DNA of 64,000 nucleotides. It comes from Janthinobacterium sp. BJB426 (GTDB taxonomy: Bacteria > Pseudomonadota > Gammaproteobacteria > Burkholderiales > Burkholderiaceae_D). The stretch covers positions 222,559 through 286,558 of the forward strand of contig NZ_PDZL01000007.1 in NCBI RefSeq assembly GCF_002735705.1, given 5' to 3'. Numbering within the stretch: the first letter of the stretch is position 1; every line of letters begins with the position of its first letter. Positions 20,106 through 28,739 of the stretch are shown piece by piece. Both the position numbers and the translations under genes were made by a program. The notes below the pieces were generated by a model. That model saw only the letters and a program-made list of their open reading frames with translations. It ran no database searches and was not told where the DNA came from.

Positions 20106-21353
20106 TCATCCCGCCATGCTGCGCAAGATCAAGCCCGTGATGTAGGCGCCGTAGGTGCCCAGCGCGTAGCCGAGCACGGCCAGCAGCACGCCGACGGGGG
20201 CCAGGGCCGGGTGGAAGGCGCTGGCGATGACGGGGGCCGAGGCGGCGCCGCCGATGTTCGCTTGCGATCCCACGGCCATGAAGAACAGGGGCGCGCGGAT
20301 CAGCTTGGTGACGAGCAGCATCAGGCCGCCATGCACGGCGATCCAGATCAGACCCAGCAGGAACAAAAATGGCTTGTCGAGCAGGGCGCCCAGGTCCATG
20401 TGCATGCCGATGGTGGCCACCAGCACGTACAGCATGGCCGAGCCGATGGTCGAGGCGCCCGCGCCTTCCAGGCTGCGCGCCCGGGTAAAGCTCAGCAGCA
20501 AGCCGAAGGTGGTGGCAAGCACGACGATCCAGAAGAAGTTCGACGTCAGGCTGTAATCCTGCAAGCGCCATGTGGCCGGCAGGGTGTTGATCCAGTTGAT
20601 GATGGGGCCGGCCAGGAAGTGCGACAGGCCCGTCACGCCCAGGCCCACGCCGAGGATGATCATGATGTCAGTCAGGGTAGCGACGCGCGCGTGCTGTGCC
20701 CGATAACTTTCGATGCTGTCCTTGAGCGCATTGATGGCCGTCAGATCGGCGCCCGTCCAGCGGTCGAAGGCGCCCGCGCGGCCGGCCAGGAACAGCAGCA
20801 CGGCCGTCCAGACGTTGGCCACCAGCACGTCGACGGCGACGAACTGCCCGAACAGGGTGGCGTCCACTTCAAACACTTCCTTCATGGCCGCCTGGTTGGC
20901 GCCGCCGCCTATCCACGAGCCGGCGACAGTCGTCATGCCGCGCCAGGTGTCGCCCGCCACCGTTTCGGGGTGGATCAAACGCAGCGCCTCGAACGAGACG
21001 AGGGCGCCCAGCATCACGCCGAGTGTTCCTGTGAGAAACATGATGATGGCCTTGGGACCGAGGCGGATGATGCCGCCGAAATCGATGGCCACGCACAGCA
21101 GGACCAGCGCGCTGGGCAGCAGATAGTCGCGCGCCACGGCGTACAGACCGGAAGCGTTGCCGTCGATGATGCCGAAGGTGTTGAGCAACGCCGGGATCAG
21201 GTAGCACATCAGCAGGGACGGGATATACGTATAAAACTTTTTCCAGAAGCCGTTCGTGCGGGAGGCGGTCCAGAAGACGCCCCCCAGGGTCATGGCGAGC
21301 AGGCCGAGGACGACGGCGTCATTGGTGATCAGGGCGGGTGTGGCAGGTGGCAT
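20106..21353 (-). CDS. DUF819 family integral membrane protein
   Basis: The 415-residue protein has about ten hydrophobic segments. Signatures of DUF819 (YjcL-like) are RGMTTVAGSWIGGGANQAAM, the central FFWIVVLATTFGLLLSFTRA, and the glycine/alanine-rich AVGSQANIGGAASAPVIASA near the C-terminus. The two G-G-x-A/S-N-x-A elements form an inverted internal duplication like that of many secondary transporters. Substrate is unknown. A 21-bp palindrome overlaps its probable promoter. The 16-bp hairpin terminator follows the stop. Confidence 0.87.
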   Translation of the reverse strand: MPPATPALITNDAVVLGLLAMTLGGVFWTASRTNGFWKKFYTYIPSLLMCYLIPALLNTFGIIDGNASGLYAVARDYLLPSALVLLCVAIDFGGIIRLGPKAIIMFLTGTLGVMLGALVSFEALRLIHPETVAGDTWRGMTTVAGSWIGGGANQAAMKEVFEVDATLFGQFVAVDVLVANVWTAVLLFLAGRAGAFDRWTGADLTAINALKDSIESYRAQHARVATLTDIMIILGVGLGVTGLSHFLAGPIINWINTLPATWRLQDYSLTSNFFWIVVLATTFGLLLSFTRARSLEGAGASTIGSAMLYVLVATIGMHMDLGALLDKPFLFLLGLIWIAVHGGLMLLVTKLIRAPLFFMAVGSQANIGGAASAPVIASAFHPALAPVGVLLAVLGYALGTYGAYITGLILRSMAG

Positions 21354-21440
21354 CGGGGATTCCGGTGAACGTGTCAGGGACGCACGGGATGCCGATCAGG
21401 CCCCCGGGCGCGGGTGGCCGTATCGTATAGCAATGTTGAA

Positions 21441-21461
21441 GCCTAAACAAATTGTTTAGGC
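21441..21461. promoter_or_regulatory. 21-bp perfect palindrome upstream of the DUF819 gene
   Basis: GCCTAAACAA and TTGTTTAGGC are 10-bp arms around a single A. The site lies 88 bp before the DUF819 ATG and, on the minus strand, runs into TTGTTT followed by CTATACGAT, a plausible -35/-10 arrangement. A dimeric repressor or activator site is likely; the regulator is not in the window. Confidence 0.6.
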
Positions 21462-21536
21462 CATGCCAGCGGAAATTTTTCTTGTCAAATCAAACACTTG
21501 TGGACTGGTTTGCCGTTGCCGCCGCCAGACTGGCGG

Positions 21537-22898
21537 TTACAAATAGCGGGCCAGCAAGGCCTTGTCGAGGGCCCCGTCGAGTTCGATGCGCACGAAGTGG
21601 CCGCTGCCGGGCGCCACCTGGATTTCTTGGCCGTCGTCGCTGAGCATGCGTGTAATGGTGAAGTCGCGATTGCCGCCCGGATGCACGGCTTCGATGCGAT
21701 CACCGACGGCGAAGCGGTTTTTCACGTCCACCCTGGCCCAGCCGTCCGTCACGCCCAGCACGTCGCCCACGTACTGGCTGCGGTCGGCCTCGGACGCGCC
21801 GCGCATGTAGTTCTGGTGCGCCTGGGTATGGTGGCGTTGATAGAAACCGTCCGTGTAGCCGCGGTTGGCCAGGCCTTGCAGCTGGCCCAGCAGGCCGATG
21901 TCGAAGGGGCGGCCCGCGACGGCATCATCGATGGCTTGGCGGTAGACTTGCGCCGTGCGCGCCGCGTAGTACAGCGACTTGGTGCGGCCCTCGACCTTCA
22001 GCGAATCGACGCCGATTTTCACCAGGCGCTCGATGTGCTCGACGGCGCGCAAGTCCTTCGAATTCATGATGTAGGTGCCGTGCTCGTCTTCGAGGATGGG
22101 CATCAGCTGGCCCGGGCGCTGGGCTTCTTCTATTAGGTATGGCTGGTCGGCCAGCGGGTGGCGCGGCTGCTGGTGCAGGGCGGAAAACGCGTTATTGTCG
22201 GCCTCGGCCAGCGCCTGATGGAATTCCAGCGGCACCACCTGCATGCCGCCCAGATCGCCGCTGGCGTCTTCGGATGCATTTTTCACCTTGTAATCCCAGC
22301 GGCAGGAATTCGTGCACGTGCCCTGATTCGGGTCGCGGTGATTGAAGTAGCCGGACAGCAGGCAGCGGCCCGAGTAGGCGATGCACAGGGCGCCGTGGAC
22401 GAATACTTCCAGTTCCATTTCCGGGCAGCGCTGGCGGATTTCCTCGATCTCGTCGAGCGACAGTTCGCGCGACAGGATCACACGGGTCAAGCCCATGCGG
22501 TGCCAGAACTTCACGTCGGCCCAGTTGACGGCGTTCGCCTGCACCGACAGGTGCACGGGAATCTCCGGCCACTTGTCGCGCACCATCATGATCAGTCCGG
22601 GATCGGCCATGATCAGGGCATCCGGGCGCATGGCGATCACCGGTTCCATGTCGCGCAAATAGGTTTTCAGCTTGGCGTTGTGGGCGAAGATATTGCTGGC
22701 GACAAAGAACTGCTTGCCGCGCGCATGCGCGCCATCAATGCCCTCCTGCAAGGCTTGCAAGGTCGAAAAATCGTTATTGCGCACGCGCAAGCTGTAGCGC
22801 GGCTGGCCCGCGTAGACGGCGTCGGCGCCAAAATCGAAGGCGGCGTGCATCTTGGCCAGGGAGCCGGCAGGCAGGAGGAGTTCGGGAGCGTGGCGCAT
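21537..22898 (-). CDS. U32 family peptidase-like tRNA hydroxylation protein (TrhP/YegQ type)
   Basis: The predicted protein has 453 residues. It starts RHAPELLLPAGSLAKMHAAF and continues with FGADAVYAGQPRYSLRVRNN, the hallmark N-terminus of the family. The cysteine set GALCIAYSGRCLLSGYFNHR and DPNQGTCTNSCRWDY is present. E. coli YegQ (TrhP) makes 5-hydroxyuridine in tRNA wobble positions from prephenate, which is the best-supported role. The ATG at 22898 is favoured by homology, though no ribosome binding site is seen; an in-frame GTG lies 72 bases upstream. A CCGCCA/TGGCGG hairpin (21522-21536) abuts the stop. Confidence 0.9.
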   Translation of the reverse strand: MRHAPELLLPAGSLAKMHAAFDFGADAVYAGQPRYSLRVRNNDFSTLQALQEGIDGAHARGKQFFVASNIFAHNAKLKTYLRDMEPVIAMRPDALIMADPGLIMMVRDKWPEIPVHLSVQANAVNWADVKFWHRMGLTRVILSRELSLDEIEEIRQRCPEMELEVFVHGALCIAYSGRCLLSGYFNHRDPNQGTCTNSCRWDYKVKNASEDASGDLGGMQVVPLEFHQALAEADNNAFSALHQQPRHPLADQPYLIEEAQRPGQLMPILEDEHGTYIMNSKDLRAVEHIERLVKIGVDSLKVEGRTKSLYYAARTAQVYRQAIDDAVAGRPFDIGLLGQLQGLANRGYTDGFYQRHHTQAHQNYMRGASEADRSQYVGDVLGVTDGWARVDVKNRFAVGDRIEAVHPGGNRDFTITRMLSDDGQEIQVAPGSGHFVRIELDGALDKALLARYL

Positions 22899-22987
22899 GG
22901 AGGAGGGGCAAAGCCGGCGATTGTAGGCGGGCTGGTGCTGTATTGCATTGCCTTGGGTCAAGGGATTCACATCCGGCGCCCATGTGT

Positions 22988-23626
22988 TCAGGCGTAAGGC
23001 GTGCCCGCCATGGCCGCGTTCAAGCCAGTATGCCCCTGGTCCACCAGGGCGAGAAAGCCGGCCTTGGCCAGCTGCGCGTCGCCATGCTGGCGGAAGGCGC
23101 GGTGGGCCTCGATGAGGGCGGTGCTCCAGGTGGCCAGCAGCAGGCTGGCCGCCAGGTGGGCGAGGGGATCGTTTGCATCGCGCCCCGTGGATTCCGTCAA
23201 CGCTTGCGCGACGACTTGCGCCAGTTCGTCGCGGATGGCCCGCGCCCGCGCTTTCAGAGTGTCGCTGGCCTCGATGGTGGCGATGAAACCCTGGCCAGCG
23301 GCGGAAAACGTGATGTAGGGGCTGTCTTCCAGTGCCAGCCGGTGCGCCAGCAGGCGCAGGGTTTCGATGGACGCGATGGCGGGATCGCGCTGGCGCAGCG
23401 CGGCGCGCAGCAGCTCACGCCCCTCTTCCTCGCGATCGAAGAACATGTCTTCCTTGCGCGGGAAATGGTTGAACACGGTCATGCGTCCCACGCTGGCGGC
23501 TGCCGCGATCTCGTCCACCGTCACCTGCTCGAAGCCGCGCACGAAGAACAGGCGCGTGGCGGCATTCGAAATGGCTTGCCGGGTAGCAAGGCGTTTGCGG
23601 GAGCGGAGGTCGGCAGGTATCGTCAT
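22988..23626 (-). CDS. TetR family transcriptional repressor
   Basis: The 212-residue protein starts MTIPADLRSRKRLATRQAIS; the ATG at 23626 is preceded by CGGGG, and another ATG 18 bases upstream is less well placed. The N-terminal helix-turn-helix is VDEIAAAASVGRMTVFNHFP, with KEDMFFDREEEG following. The C-terminal ligand domain is not assignable. The gene is divergent from an MFS drug-transporter gene, and two copies of TGTACTGAGTACA lie between them, so it very probably represses both genes until a ligand binds. Confidence 0.9.
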   Translation of the reverse strand: MTIPADLRSRKRLATRQAISNAATRLFFVRGFEQVTVDEIAAAASVGRMTVFNHFPRKEDMFFDREEEGRELLRAALRQRDPAIASIETLRLLAHRLALEDSPYITFSAAGQGFIATIEASDTLKARARAIRDELAQVVAQALTESTGRDANDPLAHLAASLLLATWSTALIEAHRAFRQHGDAQLAKAGFLALVDQGHTGLNAAMAGTPYA

Positions 23627-23648
23627 GTTGCCCCGATCATACACGAAG

Positions 23649-23661
23649 TGTACTGAGTACA
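23649..23661. promoter_or_regulatory. TetR operator O1 (TGTACTGAGTACA)
   Basis: This 13-bp palindrome lies 23 bp from the TetR-type start. An identical copy lies at 23703-23715; the two centres are 54 bp apart, about five helix turns. Confidence 0.75.
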
Positions 23662-23700
23662 GATAACGCTTGATGGCGCGGCAAGGCTGGGCGTACTATT

Positions 23701-23717
23701 TATGTACTGAGTACATA
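23701..23717. promoter_or_regulatory. TetR operator O2 (extended TGTACTGAGTACA)
   Basis: The same 13-bp core is found here with symmetry extended to 17 bp (TATGTACTGAGTACATA). It lies 15 bp before the MFS gene ATG, so binding would block its transcription. Confidence 0.75.
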
Positions 23718-23731
23718 TTTGGATTGAGTAT

Positions 23732-24940
23732 ATGAAAGTATCCGTTCCCGTGGCAGCGCTGCCCGTCATTTTTGCCACTGTCATGCTCGACGCCGTCGGC
23801 ATCGGCCTGATCTTCCCCATCCTGCCGGCACTGCTGCGGCACGTCACCCATGCCGATAACGTGGCGCCGTATATCGGCATCATGACGGCCCTGTATGCGT
23901 TGATGCAGTTCATCTTTGCACCCGTGCTGGGGGCGCTAAGCGACCGCCTGGGGCGGCGTCCCGTGCTGCTCGTTTCGTTGGCGGGCGCCGCCGTCAATTA
24001 TCTGTTCCTGGCGTTTGCGCCCAGCCTGTGGATGCTGCTGCTGGGGCGCGCCATCGCCGGACTGACGAGTGCCAACGTTTCCGTGGCGACGGCCTACATC
24101 ACCGATATTTCGGCCGAGAACCAGCGGGCGCGCCGTTTTGGCCTGTTGAACGCCATGTTTGGCGCGGGCTTCATCATCGGCCCCGTGCTGGGCGGCGCGC
24201 TCGGCGATTACGGGCTGCGCCTGCCGTTCATGGCGGCAGCCGTCTTGAATACGGGCAACTTGCTGCTGGCGTTGTTGATCTTGCCCGAATCACGTCGGCC
24301 CACGCGAGGGAAAATCGACCTGGCGGCATTGAATCCCCTGCGCCCGCTGCGCTGGGTTTTCTCGGAGAAAAGCTTGCTGCCGATCACTGTCATCTTCTTT
24401 ACCTTCAGCGCGGCCGGCGAAGTGTATGGCGTGTGCTGGGCGCTGTGGGGGCACGATGCGTTCGCGTGGAACGGGCTGTGGATCGGCCTGTCGCTGGGCG
24501 CCTTTGGCGTGTGCCAGGCGCTGGCCCAGGCATTTCTGCCGGGCCCGGCCGTGAGACTGCTGGGCGAACGCGCCACCATCCTGGCAGGCGTCGCCTGCGC
24601 CTGCGTCGCGCTGGTCGTCATGGCGTTTGCCAGCCGCAGCTGGATGATCTTCGCCATCATGCCCGTGTTTGCCCTGGGCGGCATTGGCGCGCCGGCCTTG
24701 CAGTCGCTGGCCACGCGGCAAGTGGCCGACGACCGGCAGGGCCAGTTCCAGGGCGTGCTGGCCTCGTCCGTGAGCCTGGCGTCCGTGCTGTGTCCGCTGG
24801 TGTTTTCCAGCATGTATTTTGTGTTCAGGGAACACTGGCCCGGCGCCATCTGGCTGTCAGTGCTTGTCGTGTACGCGGCGCTGGTGCCGCTCGTGCTGGG
24901 CTTGCGCTTGCACAAACCGGCGCAAGCCCTGGCAGGTTAG
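23732..24940 (+). CDS. TetA-like MFS efflux transporter
   Basis: The 402-residue protein has 12 predicted membrane helices. The MFS loop motif is GALSDRLGRRPVLLVSLAGA between helices 2 and 3, with the efflux-type motif C as FGAGFIIGPVLGGALGDYG. It starts VIFATVMLDAVGIGLIFPIL, with the Asp in helix 1 as in class TCR/Tet proteins. It probably exports a small drug-like molecule in exchange for protons; tetracycline itself is not proven. It is controlled by the divergent TetR-type gene. The stop overlaps that of the convergent DUF1059 gene. Confidence 0.9.
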   Translation: MKVSVPVAALPVIFATVMLDAVGIGLIFPILPALLRHVTHADNVAPYIGIMTALYALMQFIFAPVLGALSDRLGRRPVLLVSLAGAAVNYLFLAFAPSLWMLLLGRAIAGLTSANVSVATAYITDISAENQRARRFGLLNAMFGAGFIIGPVLGGALGDYGLRLPFMAAAVLNTGNLLLALLILPESRRPTRGKIDLAALNPLRPLRWVFSEKSLLPITVIFFTFSAAGEVYGVCWALWGHDAFAWNGLWIGLSLGAFGVCQALAQAFLPGPAVRLLGERATILAGVACACVALVVMAFASRSWMIFAIMPVFALGGIGAPALQSLATRQVADDRQGQFQGVLASSVSLASVLCPLVFSSMYFVFREHWPGAIWLSVLVVYAALVPLVLGLRLHKPAQALAG

Positions 24941-25182
24941 TGTGCGTGCGAGGTTCCGCTGCTGCCGGCCTGCCCCGTCATGGGCAGGTGTTCAGGCGGC
25001 ATGCCGTCCTTGAACAGCTGACGCAGCTGCTGGCGCAGCTCCGGCGTGTCGTGGTGATGGTGTACCGAGACCGCGTGTTCCACGGCAATACCCAATAGCT
25101 CTTCCTCGCTGTCGGCCGAGATGGCCACCGAGCAATGTGTGTCGCTTGGAAATTCCCGGCAATCGATGAATTTGCGCGTCAT
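24937..25182 (-). CDS. DUF1059 family small protein
   Basis: The protein has 81 residues. The ATG at 25182 follows a strong AAAGGAG. It starts TRKFIDCREFPSDTHCSVAI and carries two cysteines, acidic EEELLGIAVEHAV and the histidine run HHHHDT, the DUF1059 pattern. It ends in a His/Ser/Gly tail (SSGTSHAH). The Cys/His content suggests metal binding, but function is unknown. It is convergent with the MFS gene and co-oriented with fadE, 66 bases upstream. Confidence 0.85.
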   Translation of the reverse strand: MTRKFIDCREFPSDTHCSVAISADSEEELLGIAVEHAVSVHHHHDTPELRQQLRQLFKDGMPPEHLPMTGQAGSSGTSHAH

Positions 25183-25248
25183 GATCGACTCCTTTCTGCA
25201 AAGAGCGGGCACCGCGCCCGCTCCATTCAGTATAGGTCGCAAATTCGC

Positions 25249-27603
25249 CTAGGCGGCGCGGCTGCTGATATCGGCCTCGTGCACCGGCAAGTGTGTTGGC
25301 TGCGCCGTCTCGGCCGGAAAGTCGTCGACCTGTATCAAGCCATCGACCAGGCGCGCAACTTCCAGCAAGGTATTGTGCTCCTGGCAACTGACCAAGCTTG
25401 CTGCCTTGGCTATTGCCAGCCACTGCTGCATGGCGGACAGGCTTTGCGGCAGGTGCCGCAGGGCTGCGCCTGCGGGCGTGTCTTTCAAGCGTTTTTCGAT
25501 GTGCAGGACGTCGGGGAGCATGGCCAGCGCCCGCTCGGCGCAGGCCACGGGGTCTGTGTTGTCGTTGGCCACATAACCGTCGGCCAGCAGGCGCTCGCGG
25601 TCGGCGCCTGGCGTTTGCAGGGCCAGCGCCACTTCACTGCCCAGTTCGTCGGACGGCGGACGGTGGGGAAGGCCAAACGGGAACAGCAGGGTGCGCAGCA
25701 GCATGGCCAGCACGCGCGCGGGGAAATTGTCGAGCACGCCCGTCAGACCCTGCTGGGCCTTGACCAGCGCATCCTGCAGCGACCAGTGCACATAGGGCAG
25801 GTCGGCTTCGAGCCGGCCATCGTCCTCGTAGCGTTTCAGCACGGATGAAGCCAGATAGAGTTGCGCCAGCACGTCGCCCAGCCGGGCGGACAGCCGCTCG
25901 CGGCGCTTGAGCTCGCCGCCGAGCACGAACATCGACATATCCGTCATGACGGCAAACGCCGTCGACAGCCGCGTCAACGCGCGGTAGTAGGGCGCCAGTG
26001 CGGGCGCGCCGGCGTCGGGCGCGGCTGCCAGGCGCGCGCCGCCCAGTCCGTACCACATCCCCCTGGCCAAGTTGCCCAGCACAAAGCCCACGTGGCCAAA
26101 GAAGGCTGCATCGAAATCGCGCAGGGCCTTGCGGCCGTCGCTTTCGCTGACGGCGGCCATTTCCCTGAGCACATACGGATGCGCGCGGATGGCGCCCTGG
26201 CCAAAGATGATCAGGCTGCGCGTGAGGATGTTCGCGCCTTCGACCGTGATCGCGATGGGGATTTGCTGGTAGGCACTGGCGAGGAAATTGTTCGGTCCCA
26301 CGCAGATGCCCTTGCCGCCGAGAATGTCCATGCCATCATTGACAAGCGCGCGGCCCCGTTCCGTGACGTGGTATTTGACGATGGCGGAAATGACGGCCGG
26401 CTTCTCTCCCAGGTCGACGGCGTGCGCGGCCAGGGTGCGGGCCGCGTCCATCAGATACAGGTTGGCGCCCATGCGGGCCAGCGCTTCCTGCACCCCTTCG
26501 AACTTGCCGATAGCCATGTTGAACTGGCGCCGCACGGCCGCATACGCGCCGGTGCCGCGCACGGCCATCTTGCCCATGCCCACGCTGGACGACGGCAGCG
26601 AAATGGCGCGCCCGGCCGCCAGGCATTCCATCAGCATGCGCCATCCTTTGCCCACTTGCGCCTGGCCGCCGATGACCCAGTCGATGGGGATGAAGACATC
26701 GTTGCCGGACGTGGGGCCATTCTGGAAGGCGGCGTTCAAGGGATGATGGCGGCGGCCGATCACCACGCCATCGTGGCTGGCGGGGATCAGGGCACAGGTG
26801 ATGCCGGGCGCGTCGTTGTCTGAGAGCAAGTGGTCGGGATCGCTGGTCTGGAATGCCAGGCCCAGCAAGGTCGCGACGGGCGCCAGTGTGATGTAGCGCT
26901 TGTTCCAGCTGAGGCGAAAGCCCAGGGTGGGGCGTTCCTCATGCATGCCCATGCACACGACGCCCAGGTCGGGAATGGCGGCCGCGTCGGAACCCGCATA
27001 CGGGCTGGTCAGGGCAAAGCAGGGAATCTCCGTGCCGGCAGCCAATCTCGGCAGATAATGGTTTTTCTGTTCTTCGGTGCCGTAGTGCAATAACAGCTCG
27101 GCCGGTCCCAGCGAATTGGGCACCATCACGGTCACGGCCAGCGCCGAGCAGCGGCTCGACAGCTTCATCACCACTTGGGAATGCATGTAGGCGGAGAATT
27201 GCTTGCCGCCGTATTGCTTGGGGATGATCATGCCGAGGAAACCCTGGCTTTTCATGTAGTCCCAGGCTTGCGGCGGTAAATCCTGCGCCTGCTGCGTTTC
27301 CCAGTCATTGACCAGTTCGCACAGCCGCTCGACGTCGTGCTCGAGAAAGTGGCGCTCTTCGGTGGTGAGCGTGGCGCGGCCATACGCCAGCAATTTTGTC
27401 CAGTCGGGTCTGCCGGAAAACAGGTCCGCATCCCACCACGTGGTGCCCGCCTCGAGCGCGTCGCGTTCCGTGTCGGACATGGTTGGCAAGATTCGCTTGA
27501 ACAAGGCCAGCAAATGGGGCGTAATCAGGGCGCGGCGCACGGGGCCGGGCGCGAACAGTAGAACCAGGCCCAGCAGGGCCACCATCAGTATGATCGTCAG
27601 CAT
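25249..27603 (-). CDS. fadE: Acyl-CoA dehydrogenase FadE
   Basis: The 784-residue protein matches the unusually large FadE class (E. coli has 814). It has an N-terminal hydrophobic helix (LTIILMVALLGLVLLFAPGP), then acyl-CoA dehydrogenase N-terminal, middle and C-terminal domains, then the FadE-specific C-terminal domain (DUF1974). Visible are GFLGMIIPKQYGGKQFSAY, CFALTSPYAGSDAAAIPD, RAISLPSSSVGMGKMAVRG and ILGGKGICVGPNN. It introduces the first trans-2 double bond in beta-oxidation of medium and long fatty acids and passes electrons to ETF. It stands alone; a fatty-acid regulator site was not identified in its 300-bp upstream gap. Confidence 0.94.
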   Translation of the reverse strand: MLTIILMVALLGLVLLFAPGPVRRALITPHLLALFKRILPTMSDTERDALEAGTTWWDADLFSGRPDWTKLLAYGRATLTTEERHFLEHDVERLCELVNDWETQQAQDLPPQAWDYMKSQGFLGMIIPKQYGGKQFSAYMHSQVVMKLSSRCSALAVTVMVPNSLGPAELLLHYGTEEQKNHYLPRLAAGTEIPCFALTSPYAGSDAAAIPDLGVVCMGMHEERPTLGFRLSWNKRYITLAPVATLLGLAFQTSDPDHLLSDNDAPGITCALIPASHDGVVIGRRHHPLNAAFQNGPTSGNDVFIPIDWVIGGQAQVGKGWRMLMECLAAGRAISLPSSSVGMGKMAVRGTGAYAAVRRQFNMAIGKFEGVQEALARMGANLYLMDAARTLAAHAVDLGEKPAVISAIVKYHVTERGRALVNDGMDILGGKGICVGPNNFLASAYQQIPIAITVEGANILTRSLIIFGQGAIRAHPYVLREMAAVSESDGRKALRDFDAAFFGHVGFVLGNLARGMWYGLGGARLAAAPDAGAPALAPYYRALTRLSTAFAVMTDMSMFVLGGELKRRERLSARLGDVLAQLYLASSVLKRYEDDGRLEADLPYVHWSLQDALVKAQQGLTGVLDNFPARVLAMLLRTLLFPFGLPHRPPSDELGSEVALALQTPGADRERLLADGYVANDNTDPVACAERALAMLPDVLHIEKRLKDTPAGAALRHLPQSLSAMQQWLAIAKAASLVSCQEHNTLLEVARLVDGLIQVDDFPAETAQPTHLPVHEADISSRAA

Positions 27604-27905
27604 GCGATATCTCCCTGTGTAATGAGGACAGGGTAGGCCGATATGGCCGATGTTACTGTGCGGTACAGCGCATAGGGCGCAGCACGGCAGTTCACTTTAC
27701 ACCGCCGAAACTAAAAAGCAAACAAACAAAATGGTTGTTTTTTTATACTTATCGATAAATTTTTGTTGGCACGGGGGCAAAATCGAATCATCTAACAAGG
27801 GTTGTTCAGATTGAGGTTTAGAAGTGAGCTAGCGCTTGAATATTAGCTGAGGAGTGTCCTGATTTTAAACCGATCAAATGCAACACTCCTCCAGACCTTG
27901 CTGAA
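27604..27905. other. 302-bp A/T-rich gap between fadE and the orphan gene
   Basis: No gene is seen. The fadE promoter should lie in the left part. An A/T-rich segment (27715-27765) has runs of A and T that can pair (AAACAAACAAAA with TTGTTTTTTT). GAGGAGTGT (27849-27857) and ACACTCCTC (27883-27891) are 9-bp inverted arms around a 25-base loop and may end transcription of the orphan gene or be a remnant end. Base composition changes sharply here from the surrounding genome. Confidence 0.5.
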
Positions 27906-28739
27906 TTATTTTTCAGGAAGTATTTCATCGATGCGAATAATAGTTAATGAATCTGCGAATGCTGAGAGTCCGAAATTTTTGGGCCCTGTTTGACCGAAAG
28001 CATCCTGAGCATGGTTATCATTTTCTTTCATCATTAACAAAAGTTCGGATACCTGTTTCACACTTTCGTCAGGAGATGTCTGCTTCAATTGGCCGACGAC
28101 TCTCTCGGCAAACTGTTGTGGATTTATCGCTTTCCCTTCAACGGGCTCGCTGCACCAAATAGGCTGAGATTGCGTGTTGTCGAAGTAAATATAGTGCTTG
28201 CTGTTATCTGAAAAATCTGATGGACACGAACTTAAATCAACCAAGCGAAGCCCATCAAGATCTACGTTTACCTCATACAGCGCTGCTTTCTCAAAGATCA
28301 TTGGGCAGGCGTAATAGACCATTGCCCCTTGATTTTGATTTAAATTGTATAGCAACTCGTGCTGTGAAAACCCAGTGTTATCGTTCTTTGTTGTATCCAA
28401 GGTTGCCCGATAATGGGGCCTACTTTTAATTTGTGGAGGTGTTTTCTTTTGACGTCTCTGAAGTTCGGCTACGACCTTAAATTGAAGAAAATAGGCAAGA
28501 AAACGGCTAGACAGTTTGTACCCATTTTGCATTGCACTGGATTTAAGCTGATCGAAAAATTCTTTGTCTGTAAGTTCGGTCTTTGCAAACGCTTGATCAA
28601 AACCCAAGAAAACTTCATGCTGAGGCGAATATTTAAAAAAATTAAAATTGCCGGTTGGGCCAAGGCCGTAGGTTTCCCGAATTAAATCTATCAATGGCCG
28701 ATGATAGTGCATTTCCAGAACAGTTTCGTTAATAGACAT
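27906..28739 (-). CDS. A/T-rich orphan protein of unknown function
   Basis: I do not recognise this 277-residue protein. It has no signal peptide or membrane helix. Distinctive segments are HYHRPLIDLIRETYGLG, NFNFFKYSPQHEVFLGFDQA, KSRPHYRATLDTTKNDNTG, FSQHELLYNLNQNQGAMVYY, a CPMIFEK turn, LVDLSSCPSDFSDNSKHYIY and a glutamine-rich C-terminal region. Repeated conserved-looking aromatic/His/Cys stretches suggest an enzyme or nucleic-acid-related protein, but nothing is proven. Two 60-base rows counted (28441 and 28501) each have 23 G/C of 60, far below the flanking genes, so recent transfer is likely. GAGGG lies before the ATG. It sits just inside the 3' side of a tRNA-Phe, a classic integration point. 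Confidence 0.75.
   Translation of the reverse strand: MSINETVLEMHYHRPLIDLIRETYGLGPTGNFNFFKYSPQHEVFLGFDQAFAKTELTDKEFFDQLKSSAMQNGYKLSSRFLAYFLQFKVVAELQRRQKKTPPQIKSRPHYRATLDTTKNDNTGFSQHELLYNLNQNQGAMVYYACPMIFEKAALYEVNVDLDGLRLVDLSSCPSDFSDNSKHYIYFDNTQSQPIWCSEPVEGKAINPQQFAERVVGQLKQTSPDESVKQVSELLLMMKENDNHAQDAFGQTGPKNFGLSAFADSLTIIRIDEILPEK

Noticed and set aside
27849..27891. GAGGAGTGT/ACACTCCTC considered as ends of a mobile element
   Set aside because: The arms lie only 25 bases apart and there is no matching copy on the far side of the orphan gene; a hairpin is more likely.
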